From the NCBI RefSeq assembly GCF_010500815.1, contig NZ_JAAAMG010000005.1, positions 216,420-280,419 on the forward strand: a stretch of DNA of 64,000 bases, in the 5' to 3' direction. A model generated the notes under the pieces. The model did no database searches. It was not told the DNA's origin and was given only the letters and a program-made list of their open reading frames with translations. This stretch comes from Jiella pacifica (lineage in GTDB: Bacteria; Pseudomonadota; Alphaproteobacteria; Rhizobiales; Rhizobiaceae). Below, piece by piece: positions 27,468-35,871 of this stretch (position 1 is its first letter; the number at the start of each line of letters is the position of its first letter). The translations under genes were made by a program, and so were the position numbers.

Positions 27468-28514
27468 TCACTTCGTCGGATAGAGGGGGGAGCGGCCTTC
27501 CAGGAGACGGCCGATATCCTCGGCGATCATTTCGGCGGCCTTATGGGCGGAATAGCGCGACGCGCCGGCGATATGCGGCGACAGCGTCACGTTGGGCAGC
27601 TTGAGAAGCGGCAGGTCCGCCGGCGGAGGCTCGGGATCGAAGGTGTCGAGGGCCGCGCCCTTCAGATGCCCCGACACGAGCGCGTCGAAGAGCGCCTGAT
27701 AGTCGAGCACCTGCCCGCGCGTCGTGTTGATGATGTAGGCGCCAGGCTTCATCATCGCGATCTGGGCTCGCCCGATCATGCCGCGGGTCTCCGGCGTGAC
27801 GCGGGGATGGAGGGTGACGACGTCGCTCTGGCGCAGGAGATCGTCGAAGGGAACCTTCTCGATTCCCATCGCGCGGTCCGCCTCCGTCAGCTTCTTGAAC
27901 GGATCGGCGACCAGGATGCGCGCGCCGAAGGCGTGGAGGAGCCGTGCGACGCGGGTGCCGATATCGCCATAGCCGACGATGCCGACGGTCATTTCACAGA
28001 GCTCCGGCCCGGTCTGGTCGTAATGGAAGAATTCGCGGCCGAACCCACCGCCGGCGACGTTCAGATGCCCGCGGACGAGATTGCGGGTTTCGGCGAGGAT
28101 CGAGGCGATGGTGAATTCGGCGACGGCCGAGGCGTTTCGTCCCGGCGTGTTGATCACGGTGACCCCCCGCTCGCGCGCCGCCGGCATCTCGACGTTCACC
28201 GGCCCGCCGCGCGAGACGGCGATGATCTTCAGCTTCGGCGCATGGGCAAGGCTCTCGGCGGTGATCGGCGCCAGATGGGTGATCAGGATGTCGAGATCGG
28301 CGAGGAAGTCGAAATACTCCTCCGGCCGCCCCAGAAACTCCGCCACCGGCAGGCTTGGGTCCTTCTTGGTCGTCTGCAGTCTCAACGGCCAGTCCGGCAT
28401 CATGCTCTGGTAGCGAACCGGCCGCTCGCCGAGACGCCTGCGCAGCGCCGCCTCGAACAGCTGCGGCTGCATGAAGCCGTCGCCGATCGTTCCGATGGTG
28501 ATCGTCTCGGTCAC
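27468..28514 (-). CDS. D-2-hydroxyacid dehydrogenase, NAD(P)-dependent
   Basis: A 348-residue enzyme of the D-isomer 2-hydroxyacid dehydrogenase family. The nucleotide-binding loop is VGIVGYGDIGTRVARLLHAF, the catalytic Arg region is LHPRVTPETRGMIG, and the general-acid His is in LSPHIAGASRYSAHKAAEMI. Members interconvert a 2-oxo acid and its D-2-hydroxy acid. The GTG at 28514, preceded by a G-rich tract, is chosen because it keeps the gene clear of the CaiB gene 13 bases upstream. With the TPP enzyme it could make and then decarboxylate a 2-oxo acid. Confidence 0.85.
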   Translation of the reverse strand: MTETITIGTIGDGFMQPQLFEAALRRRLGERPVRYQSMMPDWPLRLQTTKKDPSLPVAEFLGRPEEYFDFLADLDILITHLAPITAESLAHAPKLKIIAVSRGGPVNVEMPAARERGVTVINTPGRNASAVAEFTIASILAETRNLVRGHLNVAGGGFGREFFHYDQTGPELCEMTVGIVGYGDIGTRVARLLHAFGARILVADPFKKLTEADRAMGIEKVPFDDLLRQSDVVTLHPRVTPETRGMIGRAQIAMMKPGAYIINTTRGQVLDYQALFDALVSGHLKGAALDTFDPEPPPADLPLLKLPNVTLSPHIAGASRYSAHKAAEMIAEDIGRLLEGRSPLYPTK

Positions 28515-28527
28515 GTCGCGCCCCCCT

Positions 28528-29733
28528 TCAGGCGGTCTTGGTCTTGACGGAAGGCGCCGCTTCGAGCCCCGGCAACACGTCCTGATAGTCCGCGCCGGCA
28601 ACGCCGATGCCGGCCAGGATGTCGGCGGTGTGCTCGGCGAAGGCCGGCGGCTTCATGCGATAGCTCGCCGGCGTCCGCGACAGTTTGATCGGGCTTCCCG
28701 TGCCGCGATAATTGCCGATGTCGACGATCATGCCCCGATGATGCGTATGCGGGTCGGCGACCACCTGGTCGATGGAGCGGACCGCACCACAGGGGACACC
28801 GGACTTGATCAGGCGTTCCGCCAGGACTTCGCAGTCATGCTCCGCCAGCGCCTCCTCCAGTAAGGCCTTCAGCGCGTCGCGGTTGACGTTGCGGGTGCCG
28901 TTGGAGGCAAAGCGGGGATCCTCGGCAAGCTCCGGCCGGCCGATCGTCCGGCAAAGCTGCGCGAACTGGCGATTGTTGCCGACCGCGAGGAAGATCGGCT
29001 CCGTCCCCGTCGCAAAGGTATCGTAAGGGCAGATGTTCGGGTGTGCGTTGCCGGAGGGCTTGGCCGGCACCTCGTTCAGATAGTAGTTCGGCAGATGCGG
29101 GTGGAGGAGCGAAACCCCGCAGTCGTAGAGCGTCGTCTCGACGAACTGACCCTTGCCGCTCTCTCCGCGTTCGGCCAGCGCCATCAGGATCCCGATGACG
29201 GCGTTCAGCCCCGTCACCATGTCGACGACCGGCAGCCCGACCCGCAGGGGCTGGCCGCCCTTTTCGCCGTTGACGCTCATGATGCCGCAGGTTGCCTGGA
29301 CGGCCGCGTCGTAGCCCGGCAAGCCGCCGAGCGGCCCGTCGGCGCCGAAGCCGGAGACCCGGCAGTGGATCAAACGCGGAAAGCGCGTCTCCAGTTCTTC
29401 CGGGCCGAGGCCCCATTTCTCCAACGTGCCGGTCTTGAAGTTCTCGATGAAGACATCGGCGTCTTCGAGAAGCCGCAGGAGGAGCTCGCGCCCGGCGGGC
29501 TGGGAGAGATCCAGCGCCATGCCGCGCTTGTTGCGGTTGAGCCCCAGGAAATAGCTCGCGGCGTCATCCAAAAATGGCGGCCCCCAGCCCCGCGTCTCGT
29601 CGCCCGTCGGCGGCTCGACCTTGATGACGTCCGCGCCGTGGTCGGCGAGAACCTGGCCGGCATAAGGCCCGCCGAGCACGCGGCTGGCGTCGATGACCTT
29701 CAGATGAGACAGTGAACCGCGATCGGTCGTCAT
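28528..29733 (-). CDS. CoA-transferase family III (CaiB/BaiF)
   Basis: A 401-residue enzyme. It has the N-terminal LKVIDASRVLGGPYAGQVLA, the nucleotide-side motif DVIKVEPPTGDETRGW, and the catalytic Asp region LPVVDMVTGLNAVIGILMAL. It moves CoA from an acyl-CoA to a free carboxylic acid through aspartyl-CoA intermediates. It lies between a two-subunit family I CoA-transferase and a hydroxyacid dehydrogenase, so this operon has two unrelated CoA-transferases, suggesting two acids are activated or one CoA is passed in sequence. A GTG at 29739 is an alternative start. Confidence 0.9.
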   Translation of the reverse strand: MTTDRGSLSHLKVIDASRVLGGPYAGQVLADHGADVIKVEPPTGDETRGWGPPFLDDAASYFLGLNRNKRGMALDLSQPAGRELLLRLLEDADVFIENFKTGTLEKWGLGPEELETRFPRLIHCRVSGFGADGPLGGLPGYDAAVQATCGIMSVNGEKGGQPLRVGLPVVDMVTGLNAVIGILMALAERGESGKGQFVETTLYDCGVSLLHPHLPNYYLNEVPAKPSGNAHPNICPYDTFATGTEPIFLAVGNNRQFAQLCRTIGRPELAEDPRFASNGTRNVNRDALKALLEEALAEHDCEVLAERLIKSGVPCGAVRSIDQVVADPHTHHRGMIVDIGNYRGTGSPIKLSRTPASYRMKPPAFAEHTADILAGIGVAGADYQDVLPGLEAAPSVKTKTA

Positions 29734-29745
29734 GAGCACTCGCTT

Positions 29746-30513
29746 CTATGCCGCGCTGGCGCAGCCATCGATTTCCCGGCGAAGCTCAGCGGCGAAGCCG
29801 GGATAGGTTTCGTGGAGTTCGTCGAGAACGCGGCCGCGAAGAAGCGCCAACGTTTCCTCGTTCGGGGCTGGCGTGAAGGGTGGCCGCTCGTCGTGTTCGA
29901 AGGCGAATCCGGTCGCCGCCTTGATCTCGCGTAGATCATGGGCCGGATGGATGCTTTCGAGTCGGAAGCCGGGACGGCTTCGATCGAAGGAGAACAGCCC
30001 CTTGCTGGTGACGAGGGCCGCGGGGCCGCCTTCGCGCCAGACGCCCGGTTCGCTGACGCCGGGGGCGCTGATAAAGTCGACCTTCTCGACGAACACCCGG
30101 GGCGTATGCTCCTCGCGGAACAGGATGACGCGGGGCACGGCGAAATAGAGATAGGCGGAGCCGAAGGAACCGGGCCAGCGCACCTTCGTCGCCGGATAGT
30201 CGCCAACGCCGACCAGATTGACGTTGCCGCGACCGTCGATCTGGCCGCCGCCAAGAAAGAAGGCGTCGATCCGCCCCTGCCCCGCGCAGTCGAAGAGTTC
30301 CGCCGAACCATTGGTGAAGAAATTGTGTTCGACCGAACCGAGGATCGAAAGACGCACTCTCTCGGCCTTCGCCTCTTGCTTCAGGGCGCGCAGCAGCATG
30401 GCGCCGGCCGCCGGGATCGGCGAAGCCGCACCGACGGCGACGTGGCGCACGCCGTCGAGCAGCCGCGCTATGGCGGTGATCAGGATCTCGCGGGAGGTTG
30501 CAGGTCCGCTCAT
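29746..30513 (-). CDS. Family I CoA-transferase, beta subunit (glutaconate CoA-transferase B-like)
   Basis: A 255-residue subunit with ASPIPAAGAMLLRALKQEAK, LGSVEHNFFTNGSAELFDCA and GQGRIDAFFLGGGQIDGRGN, as in GctB/IpdB-type proteins. It starts inside the stop codon of the alpha subunit (ATGA), a coupling expected for a heteromeric enzyme. The usual Glu nucleophile is replaced in many members of this branch that act as hydrolases or ring-cleaving enzymes (IpdAB), so transferase activity should not be taken for granted. Confidence 0.82.
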   Translation of the reverse strand: MSGPATSREILITAIARLLDGVRHVAVGAASPIPAAGAMLLRALKQEAKAERVRLSILGSVEHNFFTNGSAELFDCAGQGRIDAFFLGGGQIDGRGNVNLVGVGDYPATKVRWPGSFGSAYLYFAVPRVILFREEHTPRVFVEKVDFISAPGVSEPGVWREGGPAALVTSKGLFSFDRSRPGFRLESIHPAHDLREIKAATGFAFEHDERPPFTPAPNEETLALLRGRVLDELHETYPGFAAELRREIDGCASAA

Positions 30514-31319
30514 CGCGCGGCCTCCCGCAGATCGCCGCTCATGTAGTCGGCAAAGCCTTCGGCCGAACGCGCGGCCGCGGCGTAGCGTTTCAGCTCCGCG
30601 GTATCGGTCTCGTACTCGCCCCATAGCCCATAGGGCCAGGCGCCCCGCTCGGCGACCGCGACATCGCTGACGTAAATGCCCGGCAGCGTCCCTGCGGCCG
30701 TGGTCTCGTCGGCGAGCAGGCTGCGTTCGACGATCCGCTCCACGGTGACGAGGGTCGTCCGGGACGCATAGGCCATGGCCGCCAGCTCGCGGCGGCGGCC
30801 GATCCAGACGTTGCCGTCACGGTCGGCCATCGGCGCATGGAAGATCGCGACGTCGGGATGGATCGCCGGCACGAGGACGATCGGATCGCCCGCCGCTTCG
30901 AAGGGATTGTCGATCACCCGCCAGTCGCCCCGGTTGGCAAGGACGTCGGTGCCGATCAGCCCCCGGATGGGAACGAAGGGGACACCCTTCTGGCTGGCAA
31001 GAAGCCCTGCATGAATGGCCGGACAGGTGGCGTCGCAAATCTCGATCCTTGCGGATTTGACCGCATCGTTGAAGCGCGGCGCGCCGCCGGCCTCGCCGAG
31101 CGAAACGGCACTCGTCTCGACGCGAGCGACGAGGCCCGCTCCGATCAGCATGTCCACCTGCAGACCACCCGTCGGCACGCACACCAGATGCAGGCGATCG
31201 GCGCCATGCTCGATCAGCGGCCGGGTCATCGCCATGGAAACGCCGGCATAATCCACCGGCAGTGCGATGCACATGCCCGGCTGGACCGCCTCCGCCATTC
31301 GTCTCAGATCAGAACCCAC
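30510..31319 (-). CDS. Family I CoA-transferase, alpha subunit (glutaconate CoA-transferase A-like)
   Basis: A 269-residue subunit with the family sequence MTRPLIEHGADRLHLVCVPT, then GGLQVDMLIGAG, and FVPIRGLIGTDVLANRGDWR. First gene of the ten-gene operon. The GTG at 31319 is chosen as start because GGGAGG lies five bases before it; an internal ATG would lack this. A 17-bp palindrome ends about 39 bases upstream, within the divergent promoter region. The protein pairs with the next gene to activate or cleave an acyl chain as its CoA ester. Confidence 0.85.
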   Translation of the reverse strand: MGSDLRRMAEAVQPGMCIALPVDYAGVSMAMTRPLIEHGADRLHLVCVPTGGLQVDMLIGAGLVARVETSAVSLGEAGGAPRFNDAVKSARIEICDATCPAIHAGLLASQKGVPFVPIRGLIGTDVLANRGDWRVIDNPFEAAGDPIVLVPAIHPDVAIFHAPMADRDGNVWIGRRRELAAMAYASRTTLVTVERIVERSLLADETTAAGTLPGIYVSDVAVAERGAWPYGLWGEYETDTAELKRYAAAARSAEGFADYMSGDLREAAR

Positions 31320-31357
31320 GCTTGCCTCCCGCGACAGCAGCCGCGATCGCGCCCCAT

Positions 31358-31374
31358 GTTCTATAATTCGGAAC
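31358..31374. promoter_or_regulatory. Operator 1 of the divergent catabolic/import promoters (IclR-type palindrome)
   Basis: GTTCTATAATTCGGAAC, a 17-bp imperfect palindrome with GTTC/GAAC arms. It lies 39 bases before the start of the minus-strand operon. It matches the site at 31561 at 14 of 17 positions. A shorter palindrome, GTTCTAAATGAAC, follows at 31378-31390. GTTC...GAAC symmetry fits known IclR-family operators, and an IclR gene ends this import operon. Confidence 0.6.
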
Positions 31375-31560
31375 GCCGTTCTAAATGAACTATATTCTTT
31401 GTTCGAGGCCCCTGTCAAACGCGCCTCTCCGGAGGACTCATGAGGATGCTGGAGCGCGTCAAAGCTCTGTTTTTGTTGGATCATTCCTGAACGCCGGTGC
31501 CGGGTCCACCGGCCGCTTGACAAACGGCTTTACTCGGGAAAATATGAATTCTGGAAAGCT

Positions 31561-31577
31561 GTTCTATATTATGGAAC
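31561..31577. promoter_or_regulatory. Operator 2 of the divergent catabolic/import promoters (IclR-type palindrome)
   Basis: GTTCTATATTATGGAAC, the near-twin of the site at 31358, ending 20 bases before the ATPase start at 31598. Its position over the early transcript or promoter would let one regulator switch both the importer and the catabolic operon. Confidence 0.6.
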
Positions 31578-31597
31578 AGACCCGGAAGGAACATGAG

Positions 31598-32749
31598 ATG
31601 GAAGATTCGGCTCGCGCGCCGCAGGGTTGGGCGGACGCCTCGGCACCCGCTCGACCGGCGGCTTCCAGTCCCGCCAATCAGACGATCGGCAGCAGCGTCG
31701 ACGTCAGGAGTGTGACCAAGTACTACGGGCATTTTCGTGCCGCGGACGATATCAGCCTGAGCGTCAGCCCGGGCGAGTTCATCACCCTCCTCGGACCGAG
31801 CGGCAGTGGCAAGACCACGCTTCTGAATCTCGTCGCCGGCTTCCAGAAAATCGATGCGGGAGAAATCCTCGTCGACGGCAAGCCCATCCATCACGTGCCG
31901 ACCCACAAGCGCGGCTTCGGCATGGTGTTCCAGGGCTACGCCCTTTTCCCCAACATGACGGTCACGCAGAACGTCGCCTTTCCGCTGCGCATGGCAGGCG
32001 TCGATCGGCAGACCGCGGAGCGACGGGTCGCCGAGACGCTCGAGATCATGCGCATGTCGGACCACGCGCACAAGGCGCCCTCACAGATGAGCGGCGGCCA
32101 GCAGCAGCGCGTCGCGATCGCCCGCGCGATCGTCATGCGCCCCAAGGTCGTCCTGATGGACGAGCCGTTGAGTGCTCTCGACCGGCGCCTGCGGGAATCG
32201 ATCCAGATCGAGATCCGTGATCTCCATCAGACCCTCGGCTCGACGATCCTCTTCGTCACCCATGACCAGGGCGAAGCGCTGACCATGAGCGACCGGATCG
32301 CGGTGCTGAATGCCGGGCATATCGTCCAGGTCGGAACGCCCGTGGAAATCTATCGCCATCCGGTCGATCGTTTCGTCGCCTCCTTCGTCGGCGAGAGCAA
32401 TCTGATCGAGGCGGAGGTGATGCAGAAGCGCGGGGACATGATGACGCTGCGCAACCGCGCCGGCTACACGTTCAGCGCCCGAAGCCGAAACGCGATCGAC
32501 GTCGGCAAGGCGACGGTTCTGGTGCGCCCCGAGCGGATCACGATTTCGAACGAGGCCGGGAAGAACTCCATCCCGGTCACGGTGACGTCCGCACTGTTTC
32601 TCGGCGAGATCCTGCGTATCGAGGCCGAGATGGAAGGTGGGGAAAAGCTCCTGATCCGCTGTTCGGACAGCGCGCATCGCGGACTGCCTGCGATCGGCGG
32701 GACGCTCCACGCCAGCTGGGGCGCCGACGACTGCTGGATGCTGTCATGA
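31598..32749 (+). CDS. ABC transporter ATPase, polyamine/opine/iron type (PotA-like)
   Basis: A 383-residue ATPase. Walker A is GPSGSGKTT, the Q-loop is VFQGYALFPNM, the signature is MSGGQQQRVAIARAI, Walker B is VVLMDEPLSALD, the switch His is in FVTHDQGEAL, and a C-terminal TOBE domain starts at about residue 300. An N-terminal extension of about 35 Ala/Ser/Pro-rich residues precedes the ATPase fold. The ATG at 31598, with AAGGA seven bases before it, is favoured over the ATG at 31571, which would overlap the palindrome at 31561. It overlaps the permease gene by ATGA. Confidence 0.92.
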   Translation: MEDSARAPQGWADASAPARPAASSPANQTIGSSVDVRSVTKYYGHFRAADDISLSVSPGEFITLLGPSGSGKTTLLNLVAGFQKIDAGEILVDGKPIHHVPTHKRGFGMVFQGYALFPNMTVTQNVAFPLRMAGVDRQTAERRVAETLEIMRMSDHAHKAPSQMSGGQQQRVAIARAIVMRPKVVLMDEPLSALDRRLRESIQIEIRDLHQTLGSTILFVTHDQGEALTMSDRIAVLNAGHIVQVGTPVEIYRHPVDRFVASFVGESNLIEAEVMQKRGDMMTLRNRAGYTFSARSRNAIDVGKATVLVRPERITISNEAGKNSIPVTVTSALFLGEILRIEAEMEGGEKLLIRCSDSAHRGLPAIGGTLHASWGADDCWMLS

Positions 32750-34536
32750 GCGCCCCGGCCCTCGACTTGCCCGCCGCCGGCTCGCGTGCGGTGCCGTTCT
32801 CGCAGCGATTGCGCAATCCGATCTGGCTGCTCGCGCCGGCGGTCATCTTCCTCAGCTTCATCTACCTCGTCCCGCTGATCGACCTGATCCGCATCAGCTT
32901 CAACGGCTCGACACCCTGGATCCATTTCGAGCGGGTATTCTCGCTGCCGCTCTACTGGGATTCTCTCGTCAGGACGATGGGGATCTCGGTCACCGTCGCC
33001 ATCCTTTGCTGTATCTTCGGCTATCCGACGGCCCTGATGATCCATCGCACGCGTGGCTGGGTCCAGGTCTTCGTCGCGACCACCATCATCCTTCCCTATT
33101 TCATCGCGATCCTGATCCGCACCTACTCATGGATGGTGCTTCTCGGCCGCAACGGGCCGATCAACAAGCTCGCCGTCGCCCTCGGCATTTTCGACGAGCC
33201 GATGCAGCTCCTGTTCAATCGCGGCGCCGTGCTGCTCGGCATGACGGCCGTGCTTCTGCCGATCATGGTGCTGTCGATCTATTCGAGTGTCGCCCGCCTC
33301 GACAGCGGGCTGACGCGTGCGGCCGCGGCGAGCGGCGCAGGGCCGATCGCCACCTTCTGGCGGGTCCTCCTGCCGCTCACCCTGCCGGGGGCAGGCGCCG
33401 GCTTTCTCCTGGTCTTCGTCATGGGCCTCGGCTTCTTCATCACGCCGACGCTGCTTGGCGGGCCGGGCGACCAGATGTTCGCCATGCACATCACCCAGCA
33501 GGCGAACTTCGTCACCAGCGAAGGCTTCCTGCAGGCTCTCGGCGTCGTCCTCCTGGTGATCACCCTCGTCGTGGTCGGTGTCGCCGGTCGATTCCTCGGC
33601 TTCGAGTTCCTCTGGGGCGGCGGCAAGCTTGCCGAGGCGCACGAGAGCAAGAGCCGATCTGGAGCGAGCGCGCCGCACCGCCGCACGGCAGGCATGGTCG
33701 TCGCGGACACCCTCGGCTGGCCGATCCTGCGGGCGCTGTCGAAGCTGCCGGGCTCGGTCGGGCGCGTGACCGTGAGCGCAATGACGATCTTCGTGATCGC
33801 CACCTTGATCGTGCCGATCGTCGCGGTTGCGATCATCTCCTTCAGCCATGCCAGCTACATGACCTTCCCGCCGCCCTCCTATTCGCTGCGTTGGTACGAG
33901 GAATTCTTCACCGACAGCGCCTGGATCGAGGCCTTCCTCAACTCCTTGAGCATTGCGGTGATTTCCGCAGTCATGGCCGTCGCTCTCGGCGCCTCGGCCG
34001 CGATGGGGATCGTGCGCAGCAAGATCGTCGGCAAGACCTTGATCATGCTGCTCATCGTCAGCCCCGTCATCGTGCCGCCGGTGGTGCTCGGCCTGTCTCT
34101 CTACGGCCTTTATCTGCGAACCGGCCTCGACGGCACGATCGGGGGGCTTGCGGCTGCCCATGCCATCGGCGGTCTGCCAATCGTGGTGGTGATCGTCTCG
34201 GCTTCGCTTCAGAGTGTCAGTCGTGATCTCGAACGGGCCGCGGCCGTCCACGGCGCCTCGCCGATGACGGTGTTTCGCATGGTGACCCTGCCGGCGATCG
34301 CACCGGGGCTCGCAGCCGCGACCTTCTTCGCCTTCCTGCACTCGTTCGACGAACTGGTGCTCACGCTGTTCCTCACGGGCCCCCGCCTGCAGACGCTTCC
34401 GCTCAGGCTATGGGCCGACGTGAACTATCAGCTCAACCCGGTGCTCGCCGTAGTCTCGACCCTGGAAGTCCTCCTGGTCATCGGCGGCATCATCCTGGCA
34501 CGCCCGGTCCTTGCCCGTCCGCAGCGCGCCCAATGA
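32746..34536 (+). CDS. ABC transporter permease, two permease domains fused (PotB-PotC-like)
   Basis: A 596-residue inner-membrane protein carrying two complete binding-protein-dependent permease domains. The first (about residues 20-285) has a PotB-like start and the EAA-type loop TRAAAASGAGPIATFWRVLL. A charged linker (about 290-320) follows. The second (about 335-590) has ERAAAVHGASPMTVFRMVTL. PotB and PotC are normally separate proteins; fusions are common in the Fe3+ (FbpB) branch. One chain would form the whole transmembrane part of the importer. No frameshift or start signal is seen at the linker, so the fusion seems real. Confidence 0.9.
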   Translation: MSAPALDLPAAGSRAVPFSQRLRNPIWLLAPAVIFLSFIYLVPLIDLIRISFNGSTPWIHFERVFSLPLYWDSLVRTMGISVTVAILCCIFGYPTALMIHRTRGWVQVFVATTIILPYFIAILIRTYSWMVLLGRNGPINKLAVALGIFDEPMQLLFNRGAVLLGMTAVLLPIMVLSIYSSVARLDSGLTRAAAASGAGPIATFWRVLLPLTLPGAGAGFLLVFVMGLGFFITPTLLGGPGDQMFAMHITQQANFVTSEGFLQALGVVLLVITLVVVGVAGRFLGFEFLWGGGKLAEAHESKSRSGASAPHRRTAGMVVADTLGWPILRALSKLPGSVGRVTVSAMTIFVIATLIVPIVAVAIISFSHASYMTFPPPSYSLRWYEEFFTDSAWIEAFLNSLSIAVISAVMAVALGASAAMGIVRSKIVGKTLIMLLIVSPVIVPPVVLGLSLYGLYLRTGLDGTIGGLAAAHAIGGLPIVVVIVSASLQSVSRDLERAAAVHGASPMTVFRMVTLPAIAPGLAAATFFAFLHSFDELVLTLFLTGPRLQTLPLRLWADVNYQLNPVLAVVSTLEVLLVIGGIILARPVLARPQRAQ

Positions 34537-34568
34537 ATGCAACGAAAACAACGAGAGAGGAGACTGAA

Positions 34569-35660
34569 ATGAGATTGGCAAATACGATGTCCCGCCTGAT
34601 GGCGGGGGTATTCGGCGCGACGGTCGGCCTTGCCGTCACCGGCACGGCTCTCGCCCAGAGCAACGAAGTGGTGATGCAGGATCCTGGCGGCGCCTATGGC
34701 GATGCGCTGCGCAAGATCATGTACGATCCCTTCGAGGCGGAGACCGGCATCGACGTCGTCCTCGTCCAGGAAGCCCGTAGCGGTCCGCGCATCAAGGCGC
34801 AGGTCGAGGCCGGCAAGACCGAGTGGGACCTGACCTTCATCTTCGATCAGGAGACCAAGCTGCTCGGCGACTGCTGCCTCGCCGACATCGATTACGACAA
34901 GCTCTCCGACAGCGCCAAGAAGACGCTCGACACCATGCCCGAGAACCTCAAGCGGCCGAAGGGCGTGGCGCTGCAGGTGATCGGCGTCGGCATGGCATAC
35001 AACACCGATAGCTACACGGGCGAAAAGGCGCCGCAGAACTGGGCGGATTTCTGGAACGTCGACGCATTCCCCGGCAAGCGATGCCTGCCCGCTTGGCCCC
35101 GCTTCGTCTTCGAGGCGGCGCTGATGGCCGACGGCGTCAAGAAGGAGGAGCTCTATCCGCTCGACATGGAGCGCGCGCTGAAGAAGGTTCGGGAGATCAA
35201 GCCGCATGTCGTCAAGTGGTGGACGACCTCCGCACAGCCGCCGCAGCTGCTGCTCGACGGCGAGGCGGACATGTGCATGGCCTATACCGGCACGATGAGC
35301 CTGCTGGCGCTCGAGGGCGCCCCGATCGAGCTGAACTGGAACCAGGGCTTCATCTACTACGACTTCTTCTCGATCCCCAAGGACGCGCCGCATTACGACA
35401 ACGCCCTGAAGCTGTTGTCCTGGCGGCTCGACGCCGAGCGGGCCGCGGAACTGACCTCCGCCTATCCGGTGGCCCTGCCCTCGCCGCTGGTCTTCGAAGC
35501 GGCCGATCCGGAAGTCAGCCGCTATTGGGCCAACAACCCGGACAACGTCGCCAAGGCGATCGTGTGGAGCCCGGAATATTGGGGGGCGATGTCGCCGGAC
35601 GGCCGGACCACCAATGAGGAATACGGCCAGGAGAAGCTGAACTCGTTGCTGGCCGAATAA
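34569..35660 (+). CDS. ABC transporter periplasmic binding protein (PotD/spermidine-putrescine-type family)
   Basis: A 363-residue secreted protein with a signal peptide cut near TGTALAQ and a mature chain starting NEVVMQDPGGAYGDALRKIM. Later features are WADFWNVDAFPGKRCLPAWP and KWWTTSAQPPQLLLDGEADM, typical of the polyamine/opine/Fe3+ cluster. The strong GAGGAG before 34569 fixes the start. The ligand may be a small amine, an opine or an organic acid processed by the divergent operon. A GC hairpin follows 11 bases after the stop. Confidence 0.9.
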   Translation: MRLANTMSRLMAGVFGATVGLAVTGTALAQSNEVVMQDPGGAYGDALRKIMYDPFEAETGIDVVLVQEARSGPRIKAQVEAGKTEWDLTFIFDQETKLLGDCCLADIDYDKLSDSAKKTLDTMPENLKRPKGVALQVIGVGMAYNTDSYTGEKAPQNWADFWNVDAFPGKRCLPAWPRFVFEAALMADGVKKEELYPLDMERALKKVREIKPHVVKWWTTSAQPPQLLLDGEADMCMAYTGTMSLLALEGAPIELNWNQGFIYYDFFSIPKDAPHYDNALKLLSWRLDAERAAELTSAYPVALPSPLVFEAADPEVSRYWANNPDNVAKAIVWSPEYWGAMSPDGRTTNEEYGQEKLNSLLAE

Positions 35661-35671
35661 GGCACGACCAG

Positions 35672-35702
35672 TCGGGGCGACGACCGAACGCAGTCGCCCC
35701 GA
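35672..35702 (+). terminator. GC hairpin after binding-protein gene
   Basis: Perfect 9-bp stem TCGGGGCGA/TCGCCCCGA with a 13-base loop, 11 bases past the stop codon, with no T tract. It marks the probable 3' end of the import transcript and may protect the mRNA. Confidence 0.55.
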
Positions 35703-35871
35703 TCGCCGCCTGTGTGACAGCCCCGCGTGTCGTGGGAAAAGCGCGGTTCGTCCTGCCCGATGGCCGCCGTCACAACTTCTCGCAGCTCTTTTGGGTTCTT
35801 GCGCTCACCTTATCCGGTCGAAGAGTATATGGCTTCATGACCCGACACTCGTTCCGGCGATCAGGCATTTC

